From Sphingomonadaceae bacterium (GTDB taxonomy: Bacteria; Pseudomonadota; Alphaproteobacteria; Sphingomonadales; Sphingomonadaceae), in assembly GCA_004282995.1 (NCBI GenBank), contig SHLU01000063.1, positions 1 through 10,598 of the forward strand: 10,598 nucleotides of DNA, in the 5' to 3' direction. Both the position numbers and the translations under genes were made by a program. The notes beneath the pieces were generated by a model. It was not told the origin of the DNA, searched no databases, and saw only the letters and a program-made list of their open reading frames with translations. This document shows, in pieces, positions 1 through 6,699 of this stretch; positions within the stretch are counted from its first letter, which is position 1, and each line of letters starts with the position of its first letter.

Positions 1-1
1 C

Positions 2-2341
2 AATGCGCTTATCAGTAGTTATCAGGAGCATAAGGCCGACGAGAGCGCACGCGCACTGCGGGAACTGGTACCGCAGATAGCCCGGGTCCGGCGCGGGGGG
101 ACTGCGCGGGAAATTGCGTCTGCCGACCTCGTACCGGGCGATATCGTGGAACTGGAAAGCGGGATGAAGGTGACCGCAGATATGCGTTTGCTGTCTGCCT
201 CCGGTCTGCGCGTCGACGAGTCATTGCTGACTGGAGAATCAGCATCAGTCGTGAAAGACGCAGACTGCGCCATCGGGGAAGACACGTCGCCCGGTGACCG
301 GCTTACGATGGCCCATGCAGGAACAACAGTAGTCGAAGGGCGCGGAATTGGCGTCACTGTGGCTACCGGCGTAGCGACACTGCTTGGCGAGATCGGGACA
401 ACGCTGGCGAGCGCAACCCGCTCCGCTGTCGATACGCCGCTCGTGCGGCGCATGGCCCTGCTTGCCCGGCAAATCGCGATCGCTACTGTAATCCTGATTG
501 CAATTCTGTCGGTATTGCTGGCGCTTCGAGGGGAGGGCGCGCGCGACATCGTGCTGCTCGCCATTGCACTTGCCGTGGCGGCCATACCGGAAGGATTGCC
601 GATTGCGGTAACCGTGGGACTGTCTGCTGCGGCCCGCCGCATGGCGCGGCACAATGTCATCGTCCGCGCGTTACCTGCGGTCGAGGGGTTGGGCGCCTGC
701 ACGCTGATCGCCAGCGACAAGACCGGAACGCTGACGCTCAATCGGTTAACGGTGGAACGCGTAGCCTTGGCCGGAGGGGCATTCATTGATCGGCGCGATT
801 GGCTGGATGGACCGGTTCCCGCCGCGCTTGCAGATCTCGGTCAGGCTGCTGCCTTGTGTAATGAGGCGCGCCTGACAGACATCGGCAGCCCGGTCGGTGA
901 TTCGGTCGATCTCGCATTCCTCGACCTGGCCCGGGAAACCGGCAGCGATCCAGCAGCGGCGTTGAGCGCCGAACGACTGGCTATAGTGCCATACGAACCT
1001 GCCCTGCGCTTCGCCGCGGTCGAAGTCGTAACCGCTGACAGCCGCCGGCTGGTGGTTAAGGGAGCGCCCGAAACGGTGCTGGCGATGTGCGACAAGGTCG
1101 ATCCGGGTGCGGCCAAGATAGTCGAGCGCATGGCCAGCGATGGCTATCGTGTTCTGGTTCTGGCGGAGGGCAGAGCGCCCCCGCAGGATGGTCGGATAAT
1201 GGACCACCTGCATGGCCTGCGCTTGCTTGGCTTTGTTGGCCTGACCGACCCGTTGCGAACTGGCGTGGTCGAGGCTGTCCAGCATTGTCACGAGGCCGGG
1301 ATCGAGGTGCGGATGATTACCGGCGATCATCCCGCAACAGCGCTCGCAATCGGGCGCCAGATGGACCTGGCAGCCGGCCCGGATGACGTCGTGACCGGAG
1401 CCGAACTCGCCACGCTGGGCAATGAAAGCGAGAAATTCGCGCAAGCCGTCCGGCATGCGGTCATCTTCGCCCGAATTGAACCTGCTCAGAAGCTCGCCAT
1501 TGTTCGGGCCTTGCAGCAGGCTGGTGAGATCGTCGCGGTCACCGGCGACGGGGTGAATGACGGCCCGGCACTGCGCGCTGCCGACATCGGCGTGGCCATG
1601 GGGCGCGGCGGCACCGACGTTGCGCGCGGTGCCGCTGACCTGGTGCTCGCGGATGACAATTTCGCCACCATCGTCGCCGGTATCGGGGAAGGGCGCGTCA
1701 CCTTCCTCAACGTGCGCAAGATTGTCCTGTTCATGGTCGCCACCGGCCTTGCTGAAATCTGCATGTTTCTGGGCGCGCTGGCGACCGGATTGCCGATGCC
1801 GCTGACCCCGGTGCAATTGCTTTGGCTCAACCTTGTCACCAATGGCGTCCAGGATGTCACGCTGGGTTTTGGCCGCAGCGAAGGCAATGAGCTGAAACAG
1901 CCTCCGCGGCGCAAGTTGGCAGCTCTCATCGACCGCGATGCGATCCTGCTGATGCTGCCTGGCGCGGTGGTGATGACGGCGATATCCGTTTGGATGCTCG
2001 CAAGCCATCTGGCGGCGGGAGACACCATCGACGAAGCTCGCAACGCTGTATTGCTGATGGTGGTGCTGTTCCAGAATGCCTTCCTGCTCAGCGTCAGGAG
2101 TTTGCACCTTCCGGTCTGGCGCTGGCATCCGCCCGAGAACGGCTGGATGTTCCTCGGCATGACGGCTGCGCTCGCCCTGCATATCGGGGCAATGAATTTC
2201 CCGCCGATGCAGATCATGCTCGGGATCCAGCCTGTGAGCATCACCGTGGTCCTGCAATGTCTTGCCGGCGCGCTCGCGGTATTGGCCGTGACCGAGCTGG
2301 CGAAGTGGCGCGTGCGTTCCCGCATCCGGACAAACGTGTAA
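2..2341 (+). CDS. P2-type cation-translocating ATPase (5' end outside window)
   Basis: This ATP-driven inner-membrane ion pump forms an aspartyl-phosphate intermediate. The reading frame is open from base 2, so no start codon is visible; 779 residues remain and roughly 100-130 N-terminal residues (M1 and part of M2) are missing compared with P2 pumps of about 900. In order (numbered from base 2): actuator-domain TGES at 77-80, M4 with IPEGLP (P at 196), phosphorylation motif DKTGTLT (Asp239), KGAPE of the nucleotide-binding domain (353-357), MITGDHP, TGDGVND (514-520), then M5-M10. M4 and the VQLLWLNLVT stretch are like calcium pumps. However, M6 reads NLVTNGVQD (610-618), with Asn where SERCA-type pumps have the ion-binding Asp, and M5 has Gly582 where SERCA has Asn; Glu585 is kept. 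The family is certain, but the ion is not: Ca2+ is plausible, another cation possible. A Na+/Ca2+-type exchanger lies nearby. Confidence 0.95.
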   Translation, partial: NALISSYQEHKADESARALRELVPQIARVRRGGTAREIASADLVPGDIVELESGMKVTADMRLLSASGLRVDESLLTGESASVVKDADCAIGEDTSPGDRLTMAHAGTTVVEGRGIGVTVATGVATLLGEIGTTLASATRSAVDTPLVRRMALLARQIAIATVILIAILSVLLALRGEGARDIVLLAIALAVAAIPEGLPIAVTVGLSAAARRMARHNVIVRALPAVEGLGACTLIASDKTGTLTLNRLTVERVALAGGAFIDRRDWLDGPVPAALADLGQAAALCNEARLTDIGSPVGDSVDLAFLDLARETGSDPAAALSAERLAIVPYEPALRFAAVEVVTADSRRLVVKGAPETVLAMCDKVDPGAAKIVERMASDGYRVLVLAEGRAPPQDGRIMDHLHGLRLLGFVGLTDPLRTGVVEAVQHCHEAGIEVRMITGDHPATALAIGRQMDLAAGPDDVVTGAELATLGNESEKFAQAVRHAVIFARIEPAQKLAIVRALQQAGEIVAVTGDGVNDGPALRAADIGVAMGRGGTDVARGAADLVLADDNFATIVAGIGEGRVTFLNVRKIVLFMVATGLAEICMFLGALATGLPMPLTPVQLLWLNLVTNGVQDVTLGFGRSEGNELKQPPRRKLAALIDRDAILLMLPGAVVMTAISVWMLASHLAAGDTIDEARNAVLLMVVLFQNAFLLSVRSLHLPVWRWHPPENGWMFLGMTAALALHIGAMNFPPMQIMLGIQPVSITVVLQCLAGALAVLAVTELAKWRVRSRIRTNV

Positions 2342-2372
2342 TGTATCTGCGGACTGGCTCCCATAGGCTGTC

Positions 2373-2591
2373 ATGATGACCGATCATCGCAATGCCTTCC
2401 CCGACCTCCGGCCAGTCCCCAACTGGATGGAAGTAGCCGATTTCTGGTTTGATTTCTGGTTGCTTGGTGCCGCCACCTTCGACAGGTTCTGGCAAGAGAT
2501 ATTGCCGACATCGCACCGGCATGAATGGCACGGCCAGCTCGCGATTCCAGAGCCGATTGCGCGCGAACCGGAACAAGATCTTCTCGCCTGA
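2373..2591 (+). CDS. Small Trp/Phe-rich hypothetical protein
   Basis: A 72-residue protein I do not recognise. It contains 5 Trp and 6 Phe, most of them in residues 19-45 (WMEVADFWFDFWLLG and FDRFWQEILP), which would form a strongly amphipathic or membrane-surface helix; the C-terminal third is charged and Pro-rich. Roughly two thirds of third codon positions are G or C, as expected for a real gene here. It starts 31 nt after the ATPase stop on the same strand, so co-transcription is possible. No clear Shine-Dalgarno sequence precedes the ATG-ATG start (the second ATG at 2376 is equally possible), which lowers confidence. An ATG in another frame follows 2 nt after its stop and may be the remnant of the next operon gene. 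No function is proposed. Confidence 0.5.
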   Translation: MMTDHRNAFPDLRPVPNWMEVADFWFDFWLLGAATFDRFWQEILPTSHRHEWHGQLAIPEPIAREPEQDLLA

Positions 2592-2593
2592 AA

Positions 2594-2683
2594 ATGACGG
2601 GACCAGTACCGGACGGCTTGCCGCCTCTTGATCCCCAGTGGCTGCGGCCCGGCCGGGTTGTACTGGTTGGCGCGTCTGACGAA
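2594..2683 (+). pseudogene. Possible 5' fragment of an unknown plus-strand gene
   Basis: An ATG 2 nt after the previous stop opens a frame beginning MTGPVPDGLPPLDPQWL and continuing into RVVLVGASDEKS. The VVLVGAS stretch looks like the first beta-strand and glycine loop of a Rossmann-type fold (compare CoA- or NAD-binding N-termini), but it is too short to assign. From about 2684 the bases are clearly the antisense of an ABC ATPase Walker A motif, so the remaining open frame to 2920 is read-through of foreign sequence. I infer an operon gene truncated at the same junction that cut the ABC gene. The fragment could also be chance coding in a decayed spacer. Confidence 0.25.
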
Positions 2684-2869
2684 AAAAGTCGATTTCCCGC
2701 TGCCGGATGGCCCGAGAAGGACCAGCACCTCGCCCATGTTGATCTGCAGATCCACGCCGCGCAGCGCATGCACCTCGGTCTCGCCGGTGATATATGTCTT
2801 GCGCAGAGACTTGCCGAGAAATGCCGCCTCGCCGACGGCTGGAAGTTCGTGCTCGACGCGGTTCACCAT
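2684..2869 (-). pseudogene. Truncated ABC-transporter ATPase (LolD/MacB type), N-terminus only
   Basis: The minus-strand frame starting at 2869 encodes a convincing ABC ATPase N-terminus: LRKTYITGETEVHALRGVDL, the usual glycine-rich strand (GEVLVLLG) and a perfect Walker A, GPSGSGKST, at residues 53-61. The TGETEVHAL segment is typical of the MacB/LolD (FtsE-like) subfamily, whose members export lipoproteins or macrolides or act in cell division. Right after the Walker A, where LLNILGGLD-like residues should follow, the similarity stops. The frame runs on to about 2384 as unrelated sequence with no Q-loop, LSGGQ signature, Walker B or H-loop. A full subunit has about 220-240 residues, so this is a broken gene and cannot hydrolyse ATP. 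No partner permease is in the window. No clear ribosome-binding site precedes the start. Confidence 0.85.
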
Positions 2870-2931
2870 GCAGAGAGTTTAGAGGGGGGCTGCGGCTGTC
2901 GCGCTATGCAATTGTCCTAGGGCAGCGCCAT

Positions 2932-3978
2932 TCAAGGCAGCGATCCGAGGGCAAGCAGGACGGCAAGGCCCGCTGCATAGACAAGCAGTACTGCTATCGA
3001 ATCCTCTCCCATGCGAACGATGGTGCGATCCCGGCGCTCTATCAGGCCAAGGACAAACACTCCCGACATGATCAGGGCCAGCAAAGCCGCTGTCGCCTCG
3101 AAAGGTCCGGCCATGTTCAGCACCGGAGGTCCCACATAGACAAGGTCGATGATGAATATCAGTGCCAGGTTGAACAGGTTGGAGCCAAAGACTTCGCCGA
3201 TCGCCAACTCGTATCGCTGGCTTCTGACGGCACCGATGATCGCCGAAAATTCAGGCAAGGAGGTTGCTGCAGATACGAACAGGAATCCCATGATGCTGCC
3301 GCCGATACCGGTCTGACCGGCGATCAGGGTGGCGGTCACTGCCAGCGTAGCGCCGCCTAACAGTATCACTACCGCAAGCATCGCCAGTCCGAGCAATATT
3401 TCGTGCCAGCCAATGTCGCTTTGTTCCGCTTTGATCGCCAATGCCAGACCGGGTTGGCCTATCACCAACCACATCGGGCGCCGTTCAGACCGGTCGGAAA
3501 TCCTTAATGCGAGTAGCGCAGCCGCAAAAATGATCACCGGCCACCATCCGATCAGGCCAAGGATGGGGCTGTCGCCAGCAGTGATAGCGGCGATTACCAG
3601 CGCCAGAACCATCATCCCCAGCACACCCTGGATCAATGTGACTGGCTTGGCCACGACCGACGTCAGCGGTCGTTCGCCGAGCATCATGTCTGCCATTGCG
3701 AGCAGCAGAATGTTGAATCCGGCACTGCCCAATACGTCATTGAGGGCCAACAAGGGCGCTCCGATGGCCGCAGCGGTGGTGGCGGTCGCCAGTTCCGGCA
3801 GCGAAGTGATTCCGCCCAGCACCAGCATGCCTGCGAAGCCCTGTCCCAAACCGGTCTTGTCGCTCAACGCGACGACATAGCGGGGTAGCCGTGTTCCAGC
3901 CCACCAGACGGCACTGGCAGCGGCAAGGAACCCCAGCACCAACAAGGGTAGGGGGAGCGAAATCACCGCTGTGGGCAT
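2932..3978 (-). CDS. Sodium/calcium exchanger family (CaCA) antiporter
   Basis: A 348-residue polytopic inner-membrane protein with the two inverted alpha-repeats of the Ca2+:cation antiporter superfamily, which usually exchange Na+ or H+ against Ca2+. The first repeat has GGITSLPELAT (Glu62) followed by NDVLGSAGFN (80-89). The second has SAATSLPEFSA (Glu243) followed by GEVFGSNLFN (261-270). The two acidic residues match the ion-coordinating Glu of each repeat. Hydrophobic stretches account for about ten membrane segments, with a short charged loop near residues 159-170 (RISDRSERR) between the halves. The first repeat departs from the usual GNVxGSNxFN pattern. The gene is transcribed away from ppsA and its stop faces the ABC remnant, about 60 nt away. 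The ATG at 3978 gives a natural N-terminal membrane helix, but no strong ribosome-binding site is seen. Transported ions are inferred from the family. Confidence 0.92.
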   Translation of the reverse strand: MPTAVISLPLPLLVLGFLAAASAVWWAGTRLPRYVVALSDKTGLGQGFAGMLVLGGITSLPELATATTAAAIGAPLLALNDVLGSAGFNILLLAMADMMLGERPLTSVVAKPVTLIQGVLGMMVLALVIAAITAGDSPILGLIGWWPVIIFAAALLALRISDRSERRPMWLVIGQPGLALAIKAEQSDIGWHEILLGLAMLAVVILLGGATLAVTATLIAGQTGIGGSIMGFLFVSAATSLPEFSAIIGAVRSQRYELAIGEVFGSNLFNLALIFIIDLVYVGPPVLNMAGPFEATAALLALIMSGVFVLGLIERRDRTIVRMGEDSIAVLLVYAAGLAVLLALGSLP

Positions 3979-4038
3979 GATGCCAAATGGTCAGGAATGC
4001 TCATCGTCGCAGACCATCAGACACTTCGGCTCTGCTCG

Positions 4039-4066
4039 CCTATCCGTAGTGTTCCGGAAGCCTACC
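4039..4066 (-). promoter_or_regulatory. Candidate operator upstream of the antiporter gene
   Basis: On the minus strand this stretch reads GGTAGGCTTCC (4066-4056), then CTACGGATAGG (4049-4039). Both blocks resemble the pair CTACGGTAGG and GGTAGGTTCC found on the plus strand at 4189-4202. The block lies about 60 nt upstream of the antiporter start, a plausible place for an activator or repressor site. The binding protein is unknown; a NarL/FixJ-type response regulator is only a guess from the motif style. Confidence 0.35.
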
Positions 4067-4187
4067 CCGTGCGACCCTGCTGCCATCGGCCCATCCATCG
4101 GGAGCGATTCCTCCGCAGGGATGGCTTGGTCGCAAAGAAATCAGCGGCATGATCCTGCGATCGATTGCACGCCGGTCGGCGCTGCCT

Positions 4188-4209
4188 CCTACGGTAGGTT
4201 CCCTATAGG
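4188..4209 (+). promoter_or_regulatory. Tandem palindromes upstream of ppsA (candidate operator)
   Basis: A perfect inverted repeat, CCTAC-G-GTAGG (4188-4198), is followed after 3 nt by the 8-bp palindrome CCTATAGG (4202-4209). Together they lie 75-97 nt before the ppsA start. The first half is nearly identical to the minus-strand motif near 4039-4049. From memory, the GTAG-TTCCC-TA layout is reminiscent of FixJ-type boxes in rhizobia, but I could not verify this. A regulatory role is inferred from symmetry, position and recurrence. Confidence 0.4.
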
Positions 4210-4270
4210 ATGCCCCCAGACATCGCTGCATCTTCGACTTGCGCCTGCACGCACCGCAATCAATGCACCA

Positions 4271-4277
4271 GGGGGAG
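4271..4277 (+). promoter_or_regulatory. Ribosome-binding site fixing the ppsA start
   Basis: GGGGGAG lies 7 nt before the ATG at 4285. It supports that ATG over the in-frame ATG at 4210, whose added 25 residues do not look like the start of a PEP synthase and have no Shine-Dalgarno sequence. Confidence 0.8.
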
Positions 4278-4284
4278 CGCCAGC

Positions 4285-6699
4285 ATGACCGAGGCCTTGA
4301 TCTTGAATTTCAGAGACGTGTCGAGAGGCGATGTCGGCAAGGTCGGCGGGAAGAATGCATCCTTGGGTGAATTAATCGGCGCTCTGGTCCCGCAGGGGAT
4401 CGCTGTGCCGCCCGGCTTTGCGACAACTGCCGACGCATTTCGGTTCTTTATCGCGCATAATGAACTTGCGTCGGTCATCAGCGACCATTTCGCAGCCCTC
4501 GCAGCGGGCAGACATTCGCTGGCCGAGGCGGGTGCTGCCATCCGCGCGGCGGTCCTCGCCGGGCAATGGCCCGATAGGCTGAAAGAAGCAATCGGCAAGG
4601 CCTATCGCGATCTGGCGGACGAGGCGGGTGATCCGGCGTTGGCAACCGCTGTCCGTTCCAGTGCCACCGCCGAAGACTTGCCCGAAGCAAGCTTCGCTGG
4701 CCAGCAGGAGACTTTTCTCAATATCAGTGGAGAAGAGGCTCTGCTCGACGCTTGCCGCCGTTGTTACGCCTCGCTTTATACTGACCGGGCGATCTCTTAT
4801 CGCGCAGCCCACGGTTTTGCCGAAGATGCCGTCGCGCTGTCGATCGGTGTGCAGCAGATGGTTCGGGCTGACCTGGCCAGCTCCGGGGTCATGTTTTCAA
4901 TCGATACAGAGAGTGGCTTTCCCGACTCGGTATTGATCGACGGCGCATGGGGACTGGGCGAGAATGTTGTTCAGGGCGCAGTTGATCCCGATGCTTGGCA
5001 AGTCTTCAAGCCTCTGCTGCCTGACCCGGAGCTTTACCCGATAATCCAAAAAAATCGCGGCGCGAAAGCGATCAAGATGGTCTATCCGGCAAGCGGAGAA
5101 GGGACCACGGTGAACGTCGAAACCAGCGCCGAAGAGCGTGCGGGCTTCGTGCTGACAGACAGCGAAGTCTTGCAGCTGGCGCGCTGGGCCACACTCATTG
5201 AAACGCATTACGGCTGCCCGATGGATATGGAATGGGCGAAAGATGGCCCTGACGGCGGGCTTTTCATCGTCCAGGCGCGGCCCGAAACGGTCCAGTCGCG
5301 CGCTGATCGCGGTACGCTCCGCTCTTATTCGCTGGAGCAGCATGGAGAGGTGTTGGCAACCGGCCTCGCCATCGGCGCAGCGGCAGCGTCAGGTAAGGTC
5401 TGCCGGATCAAAAGCGCTGCGGACATCGCGGATTTCGTGGAAGGATCGGTGTTGGTGACCTCTACCACTGATCCCGACTGGGTGCCGATCATGCAGCGTG
5501 CCGCTGCCATTGTCACCGATCACGGCGGGCGGACTTCGCACGCGGCCATCGTCAGCCGCGAATTCGGCCTTCCTGCGATTGTCGGCACCGGCGATGCCAT
5601 GGAGGTGCTGCGATCGGGACAAGAGGTGACGGTCAGCTGCATCGGAGGCGATCAGGGTGTAGTCTACGCAGGAGCAGCCAAGATCGCTGCTGAGACGATC
5701 GATCTGACAGATCTGCCTGCCTCCCGTACCAAGGTCATGCTCAATCTGGCCGATCCAGGTGCAGCCAGCCGCTGGTGGCAGCTCCCCACCGACGGGGTCG
5801 GGCTGACGCGGATGGAATTCGTCGTCGCCAACACCATCAAAGTACATCCGATGGCGCTGGTTCATTACGATGAGCTGGAAGACGCAGCGGCCAAGGCGGA
5901 AATCGCGCGACTGACTGCCGGATATGCGGACAAGGGCGAGTACTTCGTCGATCAACTCGCTTTCGGCCTCGCCAGGATCGCCGCGGTTCACCATCCGGAG
6001 CCGGTCATTGTGCGGATGAGCGATTTCAAGACCAATGAATATGCAGGGCTGGTCGGCGGGGCTTCGTTCGAGCCGGAAGAGGAAAATCCGATGCTCGGTT
6101 TCCGCGGAGCATCGCGCTATTATTCACCGTTATACCGTGCCGGTTTCGAGCTGGAATGCCGCGCGATCAAGCGACTGCGAGAGCAATTGGGCTTCACCAA
6201 TGTCGCGGTAATGATCCCGTTTTGCCGGACCTTGGAGGAAGCAGACCGAGTTCTGGAGGTAATGGCCGGTGCAGGACTGCAGCGTGGCGACGACGGTCTT
6301 GAAGTCTATGTCATGTGCGAGATCCCGGCCAATGTCGTATTGGCGGGCGAGTTTGCAGATCGGTTCGACGGCTTTTCTATCGGCAGCAACGATCTCACTC
6401 AGCTGACCCTCGGGATAGACCGCGATTCCGAATTGCTGGCCGAGCAGTTCGATGAGCGCGACCCGGCTGTCGAATGGATGATCCGCCATGTCATCACCGA
6501 GGCACACCGGCATCGCACCAAAGTCGGCCTGTGCGGACAGGCTCCCAGCGACCATCCGGAATTTGCCCGTTTCCTAGTCGAATGCGGGATCGATTCGATC
6601 TCAGTGACCCCTGACAGCTTTGTGGCGGTCAAGCGCCATGTCGCGCAGGCGGAACGGGACTTCGCGGAGACCGCGAGCAAGAAGGAGCCAGTCGCATGA
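4285..6699 (+). CDS. ppsA: Phosphoenolpyruvate synthase (pyruvate, water dikinase)
   Basis: An 804-residue cytoplasmic enzyme converting pyruvate + ATP + water to phosphoenolpyruvate + AMP + phosphate, the entry step of gluconeogenesis from pyruvate. The N-terminal ATP/pyruvate-binding domain spans about residues 10-350 (VGGKNASLGELI near the start, SSATAEDLPEASFAGQQETFLN, and the GLFIVQARPET end). The swivelling phosphohistidine domain carries GGRTSHAA with catalytic His419. The C-terminal PEP-binding barrel contains GLTRMEFV, MCEIPANV, SIGSNDLTQLTLGIDRDS and GLCGQAPS with the acid/base Cys750. These residues match E. coli PpsA His421 and Cys751, and the length is normal. The start at 4285 is set by a strong ribosome-binding site. 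The stop overlaps the next gene's start (ATGA), so translation of ppsA and pfkB is likely coupled. Probable regulatory palindromes lie upstream. Confidence 0.97.
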   Translation: MTEALILNFRDVSRGDVGKVGGKNASLGELIGALVPQGIAVPPGFATTADAFRFFIAHNELASVISDHFAALAAGRHSLAEAGAAIRAAVLAGQWPDRLKEAIGKAYRDLADEAGDPALATAVRSSATAEDLPEASFAGQQETFLNISGEEALLDACRRCYASLYTDRAISYRAAHGFAEDAVALSIGVQQMVRADLASSGVMFSIDTESGFPDSVLIDGAWGLGENVVQGAVDPDAWQVFKPLLPDPELYPIIQKNRGAKAIKMVYPASGEGTTVNVETSAEERAGFVLTDSEVLQLARWATLIETHYGCPMDMEWAKDGPDGGLFIVQARPETVQSRADRGTLRSYSLEQHGEVLATGLAIGAAAASGKVCRIKSAADIADFVEGSVLVTSTTDPDWVPIMQRAAAIVTDHGGRTSHAAIVSREFGLPAIVGTGDAMEVLRSGQEVTVSCIGGDQGVVYAGAAKIAAETIDLTDLPASRTKVMLNLADPGAASRWWQLPTDGVGLTRMEFVVANTIKVHPMALVHYDELEDAAAKAEIARLTAGYADKGEYFVDQLAFGLARIAAVHHPEPVIVRMSDFKTNEYAGLVGGASFEPEEENPMLGFRGASRYYSPLYRAGFELECRAIKRLREQLGFTNVAVMIPFCRTLEEADRVLEVMAGAGLQRGDDGLEVYVMCEIPANVVLAGEFADRFDGFSIGSNDLTQLTLGIDRDSELLAEQFDERDPAVEWMIRHVITEAHRHRTKVGLCGQAPSDHPEFARFLVECGIDSISVTPDSFVAVKRHVAQAERDFAETASKKEPVA

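Larger units (their letters stand above)
3979..4284. promoter_or_regulatory. Divergent intergenic control region (antiporter / ppsA)
   Basis: These 306 bases hold no credible gene; an in-frame ATG at 4210 lies upstream of ppsA, but its extension is low-quality and lacks a ribosome-binding site. The region must contain promoters for the leftward antiporter and the rightward ppsA-pfkB pair. I could not pick a convincing sigma-70 -35/-10 pair. Related motifs occur on both strands (listed separately), suggesting coordinated control. An FNR-like TTGAT-N4-ATCAA box is not present. Confidence 0.6.

Noticed and set aside
746..2374. Long minus-strand open frame (542 codons) opposite the ATPase
   Set aside because: It is antisense to a clearly conserved P-type ATPase, with a low-complexity Gln/His/Arg-rich product and no recognisable domain; it reflects high GC content.
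2375..2388. Palindrome GATGA-CCGA-TCATC at the start of the small gene
   Set aside because: It does not match FNR/FixK (TTGAT-N4-ATCAA) and lies inside the first codons, so it may simply be coding sequence.
2916..2921. CCTAGG palindrome between the antiporter stop and the ABC remnant
   Set aside because: A six-base palindrome is expected by chance and lacks the longer pattern seen at 4188-4209.
4210..4284. N-terminal extension of ppsA from the ATG at 4210
   Set aside because: It has no ribosome-binding site, its Cys/Thr-rich residues are unlike PEP synthase N-termini, and a strong GGGGGAG precedes ATG 4285.
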